Source: G965230065 sp965230065 (GTDB lineage Bacteria > Bacteroidota > Bacteroidia > Cytophagales > Cyclobacteriaceae). Taken from it: a DNA stretch of 64,000 bases. Position numbers and translations under genes: made by a program. Under the pieces are notes generated by a model, which ran no database searches, was not told the DNA's origin, and saw only the letters and a list, made by a program, of their open reading frames with translations. Where the stretch lies: the NCBI GenBank assembly GCA_965230065.1, contig OZ245942.1, positions 5,146,001-5,210,000 on the forward strand, given 5' to 3'. Position 1 is the first letter of the stretch. Each line of letters opens with the position of its first letter. Positions 16,262 through 25,281 of this stretch are shown piece by piece.

Positions 16262-17224
16262 ATGAATTGGTTCAAAAGCGTATTTTCCAAAGAAAAGAAA
16301 GAAACCCTGGACAAAGGGTTGGAAAAAACCAAAGAAAATTTCTTTACCAAGATGGGAAAAGTCGTTGTGGGCAAATCAACGGTAGATGATGAGGTGTTGG
16401 ATGAACTGGAAGAAATACTGGCAACTTCTGACGTAGGGGTAGATACAACAATCAAAATTATTGACCGCATTGAAGCCCGGGTTGCCCAGGATAAGTATTT
16501 AGGAACTTCAGAGTTAGACAGGATTCTGCGGGAGGAAATTGCCGGCCTGCTTACCGAAGGGGAAGATACTACGGTGCAGGCTGATGACTTTTCTATACCT
16601 GACAATAAAAAGCCCTATGTTTTATTGGTAGTGGGCGTAAATGGTGTAGGCAAAACAACCACCATTGGCAAACTGGCTGCACAATACAAAAAAAGGGGAA
16701 GAAACGTGGTGCTGGGTGCGGCTGATACTTTCAGAGCCGCAGCAGTAGACCAAATCAAGCTTTGGGGAGAGCGGGTAGGCGTACCTGTAGTTGCCCATGG
16801 CATGTACACCGATCCGGCCTCTGTTGCCTTTGATGCAGTGAAACAAGGCGTTGAAACTGGAGCAGATGTGGTGATTATCGATACAGCCGGCAGGTTACAT
16901 ACCAAAGTAAACCTGATGAATGAGCTTTCTAAAATCAGGCGTGTGATGGGTAAAGTAATACCTGATGCCCCGCATGATGTATTGTTGGTACTGGATGGAA
17001 GTACCGGACAGAATGCATTTGTACAAGCCAAAGAATTTACCAGGGCTACGGAAGTAACCGCATTAGCCATTACCAAATTAGACGGCACAGCCAAAGGAGG
17101 CGTTGTTTTGGGCATTTCAGATCAGTTTCAAATTCCGGTAAAATACATTGGCGTAGGTGAGAAAGTAGACGATTTGCAGGTATTCAATAAGATGGAGTTT
17201 GTAGATTCATTGTTTAAAAAATAA
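16262..17224 (+). CDS. ftsY: Signal recognition particle receptor FtsY
   Basis: The SRP-receptor GTPase that docks ribosome-nascent chain complexes at the membrane. The 320 residues consist of a short N region, the helical N domain (about 15-90) and the G domain: G1 GVNGVGKTTTIGK, DTFRAAA, G3 DTAGRLH, G4 TKLDGTAKGG and the closing GVGEKVDDLQVF. It lacks the long acidic A domain of E. coli FtsY, as usual in this phylum. The ATG at 16262 is chosen over one 30 bp upstream because MNWFKSVF is the normal beginning. Confidence 0.96.
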   Translation: MNWFKSVFSKEKKETLDKGLEKTKENFFTKMGKVVVGKSTVDDEVLDELEEILATSDVGVDTTIKIIDRIEARVAQDKYLGTSELDRILREEIAGLLTEGEDTTVQADDFSIPDNKKPYVLLVVGVNGVGKTTTIGKLAAQYKKRGRNVVLGAADTFRAAAVDQIKLWGERVGVPVVAHGMYTDPASVAFDAVKQGVETGADVVIIDTAGRLHTKVNLMNELSKIRRVMGKVIPDAPHDVLLVLDGSTGQNAFVQAKEFTRATEVTALAITKLDGTAKGGVVLGISDQFQIPVKYIGVGEKVDDLQVFNKMEFVDSLFKK

Positions 17225-17620
17225 TTAGTGGTATCCTGACTTGTTTCAATTCAATTAAGCCCAGTTTAAGAATTTTTCTTATTTTCCTTTATTCTGCAGA
17301 AATATCTTCAGGCATATCAAACACATGAGCTTTCAGGTGCGGTATTGCTTCCATGCGTTGGAATTATGCTGAATTAGTGCCATAAGTAAAAAAGTTTATA
17401 CAACTTTTGAAATACTCCTAAAGTGCAAATTCCTATAAAAATAATTGTAATTGCTTGAAAGCCAGCTTTTTGCATAAATTAATTGCTATTTTTTCTTTAA
17501 CATTCAATGTAAAGCTATAAATTAGTGCGTCTGTTATGTTGAATTTATCCTCACAATATCAAATTTCAAATATGCCTTGGCATAGTTTTCGTTTATAGAA
17601 GTTAGATTCATAAATCAGCT
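17225..17620. other. 396-bp gene-free stretch after ftsY
   Basis: AT-rich spacer without a convincing full gene. On the minus strand 17289-17354 encodes a 21-residue tail (MEAIPHLKAHVFDMPEDISAE) that reads like the real C-terminus of a protein but is blocked upstream by an in-frame stop 4 codons before its ATG, so it may be a gene remnant. TAGTTTTC near 17584 is a possible -7 element for the next gene. Confidence 0.4.
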
Positions 17621-18031
17621 ATGCATAAAAATTTTACTCATATTACTTTTTGTCTAATAATTTCCTCTATGATGTTTATGGGCTTCAGCCCTTTACGTGC
17701 ACAGGACGAAGTCATTAATAACGTTAGGGCTGCCATCAAAGCAGGAAGTTCACGTGAATTAAGCAGGTATTTGAACAATGTAGTAGAATTGAGCATCAAC
17801 GGAGAAAAGTCAAGCTATAGCCGTACGCAGGCCGAATTTGTACTTAAAGATTTTTTTACAAAATATCCGCCCCGTGATTTTCAGTATACGCACCAGGGAT
17901 CTTCCCGTGATGGATTAAAGTATGCCATTGGCACATATGCATACGACCGTGGAACTTTTATGATTTACATGGTTATCAAGCAATTTAATGGGGAATACCG
18001 GGTAGATATTATTAATTTTAGCGAAGAATAA
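17621..18031 (+). CDS. DUF4783 family exported protein
   Basis: A 136-residue protein with a signal peptide ending in PLRAQ (cleavage after about residue 27) and a compact domain containing ELSRYLNNVVELSINGEKSSYS, then QYTHQGSSRDGLKYAIGTY. This matches DUF4783, a Bacteroidota periplasmic family with an NTF2-like appearance and no known activity. It is closed by a strong terminator and followed by nadC. Confidence 0.85.
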   Translation: MHKNFTHITFCLIISSMMFMGFSPLRAQDEVINNVRAAIKAGSSRELSRYLNNVVELSINGEKSSYSRTQAEFVLKDFFTKYPPRDFQYTHQGSSRDGLKYAIGTYAYDRGTFMIYMVIKQFNGEYRVDIINFSEE

Positions 18032-18055
18032 GCAGAAATAAATAAAAACAATTCC

Positions 18056-18090
18056 AAGGCAGTGATTTATTTCACTGCCTTTTTTATTTT
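18056..18090 (+). terminator. Strong terminator between DUF4783 gene and nadC
   Basis: AAGGCAGTGA (18056-18065) and TCACTGCCTT (18072-18081) form a perfect 10-bp stem with a 6-nt loop, followed by TTTTATTTT. The nadC GTG start lies only 6 bp beyond position 18090. Confidence 0.9.
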
Positions 18091-18096
18091 CGCCCC

Positions 18097-18957
18097 GTGA
18101 AACCTGCTTATCTTACAAAAGAAAATATTGACCGTTTCATCCAAACAGCCTTGGCAGAGGATGTAGGGGAAGGAGACCATTCCTCGCTGGCATCAGTGCC
18201 ACCTTCTTTGCAAAGTGAAGCCCGGTTACTCATCAAGGGTCAAGGCATGCTGGCTGGTGTGGCGTTGGGCCAAAATATATTTCATACTGTTGACCCCTCA
18301 CTGAAAATTGATGTATACAAAGGCGACGGGCAGTTGGTAGATAATGGTGATATTGCTTTTATCGTATCGGGTAAAGCGCGCTCCATCCTTACGGCTGAAC
18401 GGCTCGTACTGAACTGTATGCAGCGTATGAGTGGAATAGCAACATATACTCATGCATTACAAAATATGATAAGCCACACAAAAGCCCGCTTGTTGGATAC
18501 CCGAAAAACGACTCCCAACTTCAGGCTTCCAGAAAAATGGGCCGTACACATTGGTGGAGGAAAAAATCATCGTTTTGCCCTGTATGATATGATTATGCTC
18601 AAAGATAACCATATCGATTATGCCGGGGGTATTTCAAAGGCCATAAATAATACCCAACAATATCTGAAAGACACAGGTAAAATGCTTCAGATTGAGATAG
18701 AAACGCGCACCATTGATGAAGTGAAAGAAGTGCTGGCAGTGGGAGGGGTAGATATGATTATGCTGGACAATATGCCGGTAGAAGTAATGCAAGAGTCAGT
18801 AAAGTTAATTGACAATCGCATTAAAACCGAGGCGTCGGGCAATATCAATGAAAAGACAATAACGGCAGTAGCTGAATGTGGGATTGATTTCATTTCGGTA
18901 GGTGCTCTTACACATTCTGTAAAAAGTTTGGACATGAGCCTTAAAGCAATTAAATAA
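18097..18957 (+). CDS. nadC: Nicotinate-nucleotide diphosphorylase (carboxylating)
   Basis: Quinolinate phosphoribosyltransferase of de novo NAD synthesis; 286 residues. The family landmarks are ALAEDVGEGDHSS, LNCMQRMSGIAT, LDTRKTTPNFRLPEKWAV, GGGKNHRFALYDMIMLKDNH and the C-terminal VDMIMLDNM. The start is GTG at 18097 (MKPAYLTKENIDRF): no upstream in-frame ATG is usable because a perfect terminator hairpin and its T-run end 6 bp before. TATTTTCG (18085-18092) inside the T-run resembles a -7 element, which would give a leaderless or nearly leaderless transcript. Confidence 0.95.
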   Translation: MKPAYLTKENIDRFIQTALAEDVGEGDHSSLASVPPSLQSEARLLIKGQGMLAGVALGQNIFHTVDPSLKIDVYKGDGQLVDNGDIAFIVSGKARSILTAERLVLNCMQRMSGIATYTHALQNMISHTKARLLDTRKTTPNFRLPEKWAVHIGGGKNHRFALYDMIMLKDNHIDYAGGISKAINNTQQYLKDTGKMLQIEIETRTIDEVKEVLAVGGVDMIMLDNMPVEVMQESVKLIDNRIKTEASGNINEKTITAVAECGIDFISVGALTHSVKSLDMSLKAIK

Positions 18958-19060
18958 TTAGCCACAAGCTCCTGGCCTCAAGCCACAAGCTATAACAAAG
19001 CTTGTAGCTGCTTCGGCAGTCTGATTGAGGCTAAAAGCTTATGGCTTTACTAAAAACAAG
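18958..19060. repeat. Dispersed GCCACAAGC-type palindromic repeat, copy 1
   Basis: The spacer after nadC contains AGCCACAAGCT paired with AGCTTGTAGCT across a short loop, and an outer AGCC ... GGCT pairing. The same words occur in inverted order in the eCIS spacer at 37080-37157, so this is a dispersed palindromic repeat family. Confidence 0.5.
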
Positions 19061-19073
19061 AAACATATAAAGT

Positions 19074-19565
19074 ATGATTATTAAGACAAAAAAATACAAA
19101 TTACCCACAGGTACATATATAAAATTAGCCCTTAAAAATGTGTTGCTGGAGCAGTGGTGGACCATTCCTATTGCTGTGGCTATTGCCTGTGGTGCATTTT
19201 TTGTTTTTTCCTGGTGGTGGATTATCGGGGCAGTATTAGCCTATGGCTTGTATGTACTGTTCTGGCTCATACAGTTTGCCGGAGTAACCCAATTGGAGCA
19301 GAGCAAGATTTTATTTGAAAAGCTCAGCTATGAAATCAACAGCCAGCAGGTTTTGATAAAAGTAAACACCCGGCAAGGTATGCCCATCAAATGGGAGAAC
19401 GTAAGAAAAGCCTCCATTGGCAATGACTATTTTTTACTAATCATCACCAAAGCCCAGCTTATTCACCTGCCTTTCAAAATTTTCAATTCAGAACATGAAA
19501 GAAAATTTATGGAAACTATCCTGAAGCGCAAGGGATATATCAAGGAGAAAGAAAAAACTGCTTAA
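19074..19565 (+). CDS. YcxB-like two-helix membrane protein
   Basis: A 163-residue protein: short N-terminal segment, two membrane helices at about 28-48 and 50-70 (WTIPIAVAIACGAFFVFSWW is part of the first), then a soluble C-terminal domain with YEINSQQVLIKVNTRQGMPIKWENV and LIITKAQLIHLPFKIF. This arrangement is that of YcxB-like proteins (a PH-like fold of unknown role). It is convergent with the M16 peptidase gene at a 3-bp distance. Confidence 0.7.
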   Translation: MIIKTKKYKLPTGTYIKLALKNVLLEQWWTIPIAVAIACGAFFVFSWWWIIGAVLAYGLYVLFWLIQFAGVTQLEQSKILFEKLSYEINSQQVLIKVNTRQGMPIKWENVRKASIGNDYFLLIITKAQLIHLPFKIFNSEHERKFMETILKRKGYIKEKEKTA

Positions 19566-19568
19566 AAA

Positions 19569-20807
19569 TCACTTTTTTGCCCTGTAATAAACAGTATTAC
19601 TGTTTTCAGCGGTAAGTATGTCGTTGGCTACTCTTCTCATGTCATCTACACTCACCTGCTGTATTTTCTCAGGCTCTTCATTCACCAGGTCGGGGTTACC
19701 CAGCAGGGCCCCGTAAGCCAGGTTCATGGCACGGTTGAGCAGTTCTACCTCTGAAAAAACCAATGTAGATTCTGCCTGGTTTTTTACCTTTGAGAGTTCG
19801 TCTTCGTCAATTTGGCCTGAAATTAATGAGTGTACAACCGCAGATACGGCTTCATCTGCCTGCTCCAAAGACACGTTATTGTTAACCTTTCCGGTAATAA
19901 TGAGCAGGCCCGGATCGATAGAACCTGAAATGTAAGCATTGATAGCGCTGAATATCTTTTCCTCTTTTACCAACTGCTGGTATAACCGGGAAGACTTACT
20001 ACGGCCCAGGATATCGCTCAGGAGGTCTGCTGTATGGTAATCCGGGTGAAGCCTGTCGGGAATATGATAGGCTTTGTACAAAGCATCCAGGGGCACCGAA
20101 GCTTCCATTTCCAATAACCTTTGTTCATTTTGGGGTGGTTCTGCGGGTAATTGCCTTACATAATCGTTTCCAGAGGGTATAGGACCAAACCATTTTTCAC
20201 TCAGCCGTTTTACTTCATCATAGTCAACGTTCCCTGCTACCACCATGATGGCGTTGTTGGGAATATAAAATTTGTAAAAGAATGCTTTTACATCATCTAA
20301 TGTAGCATTTTCTATATGTGAAATGTCTTTTCCAATGGTATTCCACCGATAGGGGTGTTTTTGATAAGCCAAAGGGCGTAACTGTAACATCACGTCACCA
20401 TAAGGTTGGTTCAGGTATCTTTGCTTAAATTCTTCTATCACCACTTTGCGCTGTACTTCCAATACTTGGGGATCGAAAGAAAGGCTCATCATGCGGTCTG
20501 ATTCCAGCCAGAAAGCCGTCTCCAGGTTAATTGCCGGTAAAGTGATGTAATAATTGGTGATATCAGGATTGGTGAACGCATTGTTTTCGCCTCCGACCCT
20601 TTGCAATGGTTCGTCGTAAGAAGGAATATTTTTAGAGCCTCCGAACATCAGGTGTTCAAAAAGGTGGGCAAAGCCCGTTTTATTTTCATCTTCATCTCGG
20701 GAGCCAACATTGTATAAAATATTAACCGTGGCAAGGGGAGTAGCTGTATCTTTATGCACAAAAACTTTTAATCCATTTTCAAGGGTAAAGTGTTGATAGT
20801 CAATCAT
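19569..20807 (-). CDS. M16 family zinc peptidase
   Basis: A 412-residue single-chain pitrilysin-type peptidase. The inverted zinc motif HLFEH is at residues 48-52 (HxxEH), with the third ligand in the VVIEEFKQRY segment downstream. The N-terminal LENGLKVFVHKD and GSRDEDENKTGFAH are typical. There is no signal peptide, so a cytoplasmic or processing-type role is likely. It is the catalytic half only; bacterial family members often pair with an inactive paralogue, and none is adjacent. Confidence 0.92.
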   Translation of the reverse strand: MIDYQHFTLENGLKVFVHKDTATPLATVNILYNVGSRDEDENKTGFAHLFEHLMFGGSKNIPSYDEPLQRVGGENNAFTNPDITNYYITLPAINLETAFWLESDRMMSLSFDPQVLEVQRKVVIEEFKQRYLNQPYGDVMLQLRPLAYQKHPYRWNTIGKDISHIENATLDDVKAFFYKFYIPNNAIMVVAGNVDYDEVKRLSEKWFGPIPSGNDYVRQLPAEPPQNEQRLLEMEASVPLDALYKAYHIPDRLHPDYHTADLLSDILGRSKSSRLYQQLVKEEKIFSAINAYISGSIDPGLLIITGKVNNNVSLEQADEAVSAVVHSLISGQIDEDELSKVKNQAESTLVFSEVELLNRAMNLAYGALLGNPDLVNEEPEKIQQVSVDDMRRVANDILTAENSNTVYYRAKK

Positions 20808-20940
20808 ATATTAGGCTGTATTTTTATTACGCTATTTCTTCAAATGTATTTAAACGAGAGAATATGAGCAATCATCTGATATAATTTCACAAATCTTTTA
20901 TCTATTCACTATTAAACAGAAATGCGACTGCTTTTTTCAG

Positions 20941-22662
20941 TTAAAATATATTCTCCCGTTTGGCCATGTTCCATCTAAGAGAGAGTGAAATAAGGGCGGA
21001 TTTTTGGTTTCTTGTTTCAATTTCACTTTTCAGGTTACGGTAAATGAAGTTTACATCCGTAAAAAAATTATGAAATAACTGGTACGAAGCCGTAACATCA
21101 GCATACATCAGGTCGGTAGCAATGCCCTGGCCAATTTCATTGCCAAATTCCTGCTCATGGGTTGCATAATCCAATAAAATATTTTTCCCCCAGTTAGAAC
21201 CGCCAAAGTCGTCACCATACTTGCCTATGGCCAATTTTCCGCTCAGGTTGAGTTTTGGCAGAGGCTGGTACCGGGCAATGAATAACGTTTCCCTAAAATT
21301 AGCTCCCAGTGGATGGGCCAGGGCTTGCCGGTAGTGGGCATAGTTGGTATAAAGGCTTTCGTGGGCATAAGTATACGGGCGCGACAGGTTGTATTCCACT
21401 TGCACATCAAGATTGGCAATATTCAGGGCATTGATGTATTTGAGGCCAATTTGCGCAGCATACTTGTTCCCCCACCATCCTTCGCCCGATTTGGCTTCAC
21501 TGAGCAAAAATTCATCTAACATAAATTGGCCATACAATGAAAAGTGCCTGAGAAAATTCCACTTAATATCTGCACCCAGCATGGCGTTATCAGGGCTACC
21601 GGTTTCCTGTTCAATAGAGCGGTAAAAAATGATGGGAATGAGGTAGCTCAACTCAAACCCGGTGGTACCCGTTGTGAGCGGATCCTGCCCAAAGGTAATG
21701 GTTTCGTAAAGCCCAAAGTTCAAATTTTTGGTAATATCTACGCCCAACCGATGGAGCACAAAGTACTTTTTAGGAAACCGTTGGGTACCATACAGCCCCA
21801 CTCCGCCGGGTGCCACAAATACATCGGCCCGCATTTCGGTAAAAAGATTGGTATATTGAATGCGCCATACCTTGGTATTTATCTTGAGAAACAAATAGTC
21901 ATTGGCAAAATCAGATAATACTAACGAACGGTAACCATTGCCCATAAAATGGCGGCCATAACCCATTTGCATGTTGATATGCCTTGTGACCGGAAAAGCA
22001 ATGTGTCCTCTGGCGGTAAAGAAATCCACGCCATTTTCTTTAAAACTTTTCCAAAAACCTTCCCCCGGAACAACACCCATAGAATCTGTCCAATCTCTAA
22101 CATAAGTGGGAAAAGCTGTTTGGTTTTCACTCAAATAGGTGTAAAATCCTATCTTTTGATCGATAGTTCCATGAATTTGCAAACCGCGGCTGTTTGTATA
22201 GGTCAGCGGGGAGTCTTCAACATCAGCTACTTGTTCGGCACCTGCCTGAAAGTTAATTACAGGATTTATATGTAGCAGAAAATCTTTTACATTTACATGA
22301 TAAAAGTCAGCTTTTTTCCTGAAAAATGTATTCAGAAGCGATTTTTCGTTCTCTTGTTCAGCTTCATGACTCCAGGCCCAGTTATCATTGGCCAAATATC
22401 GAAGATTATACTTATCTTGTGGCGAGAAAATTTTGGAGGGTTTATCCGTTTCCGTTTGATAAATGGAGTCTGTCCAATGACCAATATTTTGCCGGAGGAA
22501 TGGTTTTGAAGTCGTAAAAAAGTTAGCGGAAAATTTTCCTGATTGTATTTCGTAACGATCAATAAGGTGGTAATAATCCCTGTTGAGCGGTGCATAGGTA
22601 CTCTGGGCAATGGTAAAGCCATAGAAAAATAGAAATACAGAAAAAAATGTGTACTTTTTCAT
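20941..22662 (-). CDS. Outer membrane protein, RemB/Wzi-like
   Basis: A 573-residue protein with a signal peptide (MKKYTFFSVFLFFYGFTIAQ, then STYAPLN). The early motif NRDYYHLIDRYEIQSG and the many alternating beta segments ending in a C-terminal aromatic-rich strand (LISLSLRWNMAKRENIF) suggest an outer membrane beta-barrel. NRDYYHLLDRYEI-type openings are familiar from RemB, a gliding-motility protein related to the capsule-assembly protein Wzi. I infer a role in surface polysaccharide or adhesin handling, but the family assignment is from memory of motifs only. Confidence 0.7.
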   Translation of the reverse strand: MKKYTFFSVFLFFYGFTIAQSTYAPLNRDYYHLIDRYEIQSGKFSANFFTTSKPFLRQNIGHWTDSIYQTETDKPSKIFSPQDKYNLRYLANDNWAWSHEAEQENEKSLLNTFFRKKADFYHVNVKDFLLHINPVINFQAGAEQVADVEDSPLTYTNSRGLQIHGTIDQKIGFYTYLSENQTAFPTYVRDWTDSMGVVPGEGFWKSFKENGVDFFTARGHIAFPVTRHINMQMGYGRHFMGNGYRSLVLSDFANDYLFLKINTKVWRIQYTNLFTEMRADVFVAPGGVGLYGTQRFPKKYFVLHRLGVDITKNLNFGLYETITFGQDPLTTGTTGFELSYLIPIIFYRSIEQETGSPDNAMLGADIKWNFLRHFSLYGQFMLDEFLLSEAKSGEGWWGNKYAAQIGLKYINALNIANLDVQVEYNLSRPYTYAHESLYTNYAHYRQALAHPLGANFRETLFIARYQPLPKLNLSGKLAIGKYGDDFGGSNWGKNILLDYATHEQEFGNEIGQGIATDLMYADVTASYQLFHNFFTDVNFIYRNLKSEIETRNQKSALISLSLRWNMAKRENIF

Positions 22663-22844
22663 TCATAAAAAGTTAACAAAAAGATAATACTTCTTTAATA
22701 TGTGTATAAGCCAGACTGTTGTTATTTTGCAAGCATAATTGTATAATTCAATTTTTCCCGAAAAAGAGAATAAATTTCTGACAATGTTTGGGTAATCATA
22801 TGCCATGCTTCTGCTGAACATGCATACAGCCTCGAGCATTTCTC

Positions 22845-24017
22845 TTGCCAAATATGATAAAAGATAAAAAAACTACCCGCCAAAAGAAGCATAAAAATAA
22901 TCAGAATAACGAAGGTTCTATTATTGATCAGCTGATCGCTTCTATATATCAGATTTTTGATCTTTTTAAGGAGGAAAGAAAGTTCATTATTCTTATCACA
23001 GTCTTGTTTTTAATAGCCGGCGTAATTTATCCCTTTGCAGGCATTGCCATGTGGTTTGGTTTTTTACTGGCAGCATATTCTGCCGTATCGAATGATAGTA
23101 TTCAAACCATCGGTACATTCATTGCCTCCAATGCCAACCGTAAATGGTATGTGTTGTGGTTATTCATAGGCGGTATTTTCCTCCTTACTGTTACATTTAG
23201 CTGGCTTAATTTTGATGGGGACGTGTCTTACCAGCGTTTGCTCAGATATGGGGACGATGGTGACTTATCTTTTCCCCAACCTGAAAGCTTCAGCTTTTTG
23301 CAAATAGCTGCCCCTATCTTTTTGCTCATCCTTACTCGCCTGCGGATGCCGGTTTCAACAACCTTTCTGTTATTGAGTTGTTTTGCCGTTAGCCCCAGTG
23401 CCATTGGTTCTGTCTTGAATAAAAGTATTACGGCCTATTTCCTGGCTTTTGCTTTGGGTTTTTTGGTATGGATTTCCATTACCGGCCTCACCAAAAAACA
23501 TTTTAAAGGAAAACCGGCAGCCTGGTGGACGGTAGCCCAATGGATTACAAGTGGCTCACTCTGGTCGGTATGGATCATGCAAGATGCTGCCAATATTGCC
23601 ATTTACCTGCCCCGACAGCTTAGTTTTATGCAGTTTTTCGGCTTTGCTTCTATTGTGTTTTTTGGCCTGGGGCTTCTTTTTTACCTGAAAGGTGACAGGA
23701 TTCAAAAAATTGTAAATGAAAAAAGTGAAGTTACCGACATTCGGGCAGCAACAATCATCGACTTGGTGTACGCTCTGATTTTAGTATACAAGTTAACCGA
23801 CAGCCGTATACCCATGAGCACCACCTGGGTTTTTATTGGATTACTAGGTGGAAGAGAAATTGCAATGCGTTTGAGAACAAAAAGTAAGGTTAAGCCTGCC
23901 TTTCGTATGATTGGCAAAGACGCCGGGTTGGCAATTCTTGGTTTGATTGTATCAATTGTACTGGCTATGGCAGTTAACCCAAGATTTCAGGAAGAAATTA
24001 TTAATTTGTTTAGGTAG
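22845..24017 (+). CDS. PiT-like multi-pass membrane protein
   Basis: A 390-residue protein with about ten membrane segments after a lysine-rich N-terminus. Two features recall the inorganic phosphate transporter (PiT) family: SAVSNDSIQTIGTFIASN near residue 80 (PiT proteins have a GANDxANAxGT motif) and two STT motifs, RMPVSTTFLLLS near 167 and RIPMSTTWVFIGLLGG near 325, comparable to PVSTTH in the PiT repeats. Overall it is divergent and would not be called PiT by simple similarity. The substrate is unknown. Convergent with the M20 gene. Confidence 0.6.
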   Translation: MPNMIKDKKTTRQKKHKNNQNNEGSIIDQLIASIYQIFDLFKEERKFIILITVLFLIAGVIYPFAGIAMWFGFLLAAYSAVSNDSIQTIGTFIASNANRKWYVLWLFIGGIFLLTVTFSWLNFDGDVSYQRLLRYGDDGDLSFPQPESFSFLQIAAPIFLLILTRLRMPVSTTFLLLSCFAVSPSAIGSVLNKSITAYFLAFALGFLVWISITGLTKKHFKGKPAAWWTVAQWITSGSLWSVWIMQDAANIAIYLPRQLSFMQFFGFASIVFFGLGLLFYLKGDRIQKIVNEKSEVTDIRAATIIDLVYALILVYKLTDSRIPMSTTWVFIGLLGGREIAMRLRTKSKVKPAFRMIGKDAGLAILGLIVSIVLAMAVNPRFQEEIINLFR

Positions 24018-24021
24018 TAAA

Positions 24022-24062
24022 AAGACCGAAGACAGAAGAATTTAACTTCCGTCTCCGGTCTT
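24022..24062 (-). terminator. Repeat-derived terminator overlapping a gene's 3' end
   Basis: Arms 24022-24038 and 24046-24062 are reverse complements at 15 of 17 positions (AAGACCGAAGACAGAAG on the left) with a 7-bp loop. On the minus strand the stem is followed by TTTTT, so it can terminate the M20 amidohydrolase transcript. The stop codon of that gene lies in the loop, so its last codons are part of the stem. Confidence 0.6.
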
Positions 24063-25262
24063 CCGACTTCCGACTTCCAACAATTCTTTCACGGCCAGCC
24101 AGCTCATAAGCCCTGCACCAATTTCCAGTGCACTTTCGTCAATATCAAAAGTAGGCGTATGCACTGAAGAGGTAATGCCTTTGGCTTGGTTGCCAGTACC
24201 CAGTCGGTAAAAACAGCACCCAATTTCCTGAGAATAATAGGCAAAATCTTCGGCAGCCATCCACAAGTCAAGGTCCACCACGTTTTCTTCCCCCAAATAG
24301 GCAATGGCATTTTGCTTTGCCCTTGATGTAAGCACGGGGTCATTCTTAAGAAAAGGATACCCGCGCATTACCTGAAAATCGCAACTGCCACCCATGCCTT
24401 CGGCCATACTTTCGGCTATTTTTTTCATTTTTTCATGGGCCGCATATCTCCATTCTTCATTTAAAGTACGGAAAGTGCCTTCTATGTATACCTCATTGGG
24501 TATTACGTTGGTAGCCCCATTGGCCACTACTTTACCGAAAGATAAAACAGAAGGAATTTTGGGATTGGCATTACGGCTCACAATCTGTTGCAATGCTACA
24601 ATAATGTGGGAAGCAATCAATACAGGGTCAATATTACTTTCGGGCATGGCTGCATGGCCCCCTTTTCCTTTTACCGTTACGTATAACTCATCGGCACTGG
24701 CCATATACATGCCTTCCCGAAACCCGACCTTACCAGCAGGAATAAAAGGCATTACGTGTTGTCCGATCACATGGGCCGGGGCCGGGTTTTGCAGTACGCC
24801 GTCTTTAATCATGAGGGATGCGCCTCCAGGAATCTTCTCTTCACCGGGTTGGAATATTAATTTAATAGTACCCTCAAATTCGTCTTTGAATTGAGAAAGT
24901 ATTTTTGCAGCACCCAATAGAGAAGTAGTGTGGGCATCGTGTCCACAGGCATGCATTATCCCTTCATTGGTTGATTTGTAGGGTACTTCATTGGCTTCGG
25001 TAATGGGCAAAGCGTCCATATCTGCACGCAGGGCAATTACCTTACTACCCGGGTTTTGCCCTTCAATAAGCGCGGTTACTCCGGTGCCAGCCACGCCTTC
25101 TTGGGGAGTAAGTCCAAAAGATTTTAATTTATTGGCAACAAATTCAGCAGTTTTATGCTCCTCAAACGAAAGTTCGGGATGCATGTGTAAATGTCTTCGT
25201 ATTTGTACCAGCTCTTCCATTGAAGACTGAGCTTCTTGCTTTATCTTATCTTTTATATGCAT
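24042..25262 (-). CDS. M20 family amidohydrolase / aminoacylase
   Basis: A 406-residue zinc-dependent amidohydrolase of the N-acyl-amino-acid / IAA-amino-acid hydrolase group (M20D). HMHPELSFEEHKTAEF, LRADMDALPI, the metal-site ACGHDAHT, QPGEEKIPGGASLMIKDG and AAEDFAYYSQ are all present. No signal peptide; cytoplasmic. The last residues (GSRKTGDGS) are encoded by an inverted-repeat element and are likely a non-conserved extension. The likely reaction is hydrolysis of N-acylated amino acids; the physiological substrate cannot be read from sequence. Confidence 0.92.
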   Translation of the reverse strand: MHIKDKIKQEAQSSMEELVQIRRHLHMHPELSFEEHKTAEFVANKLKSFGLTPQEGVAGTGVTALIEGQNPGSKVIALRADMDALPITEANEVPYKSTNEGIMHACGHDAHTTSLLGAAKILSQFKDEFEGTIKLIFQPGEEKIPGGASLMIKDGVLQNPAPAHVIGQHVMPFIPAGKVGFREGMYMASADELYVTVKGKGGHAAMPESNIDPVLIASHIIVALQQIVSRNANPKIPSVLSFGKVVANGATNVIPNEVYIEGTFRTLNEEWRYAAHEKMKKIAESMAEGMGGSCDFQVMRGYPFLKNDPVLTSRAKQNAIAYLGEENVVDLDLWMAAEDFAYYSQEIGCCFYRLGTGNQAKGITSSVHTPTFDIDESALEIGAGLMSWLAVKELLEVGSRKTGDGS

Positions 25263-25281
25263 AAATAGTTTTGGGTAATTT

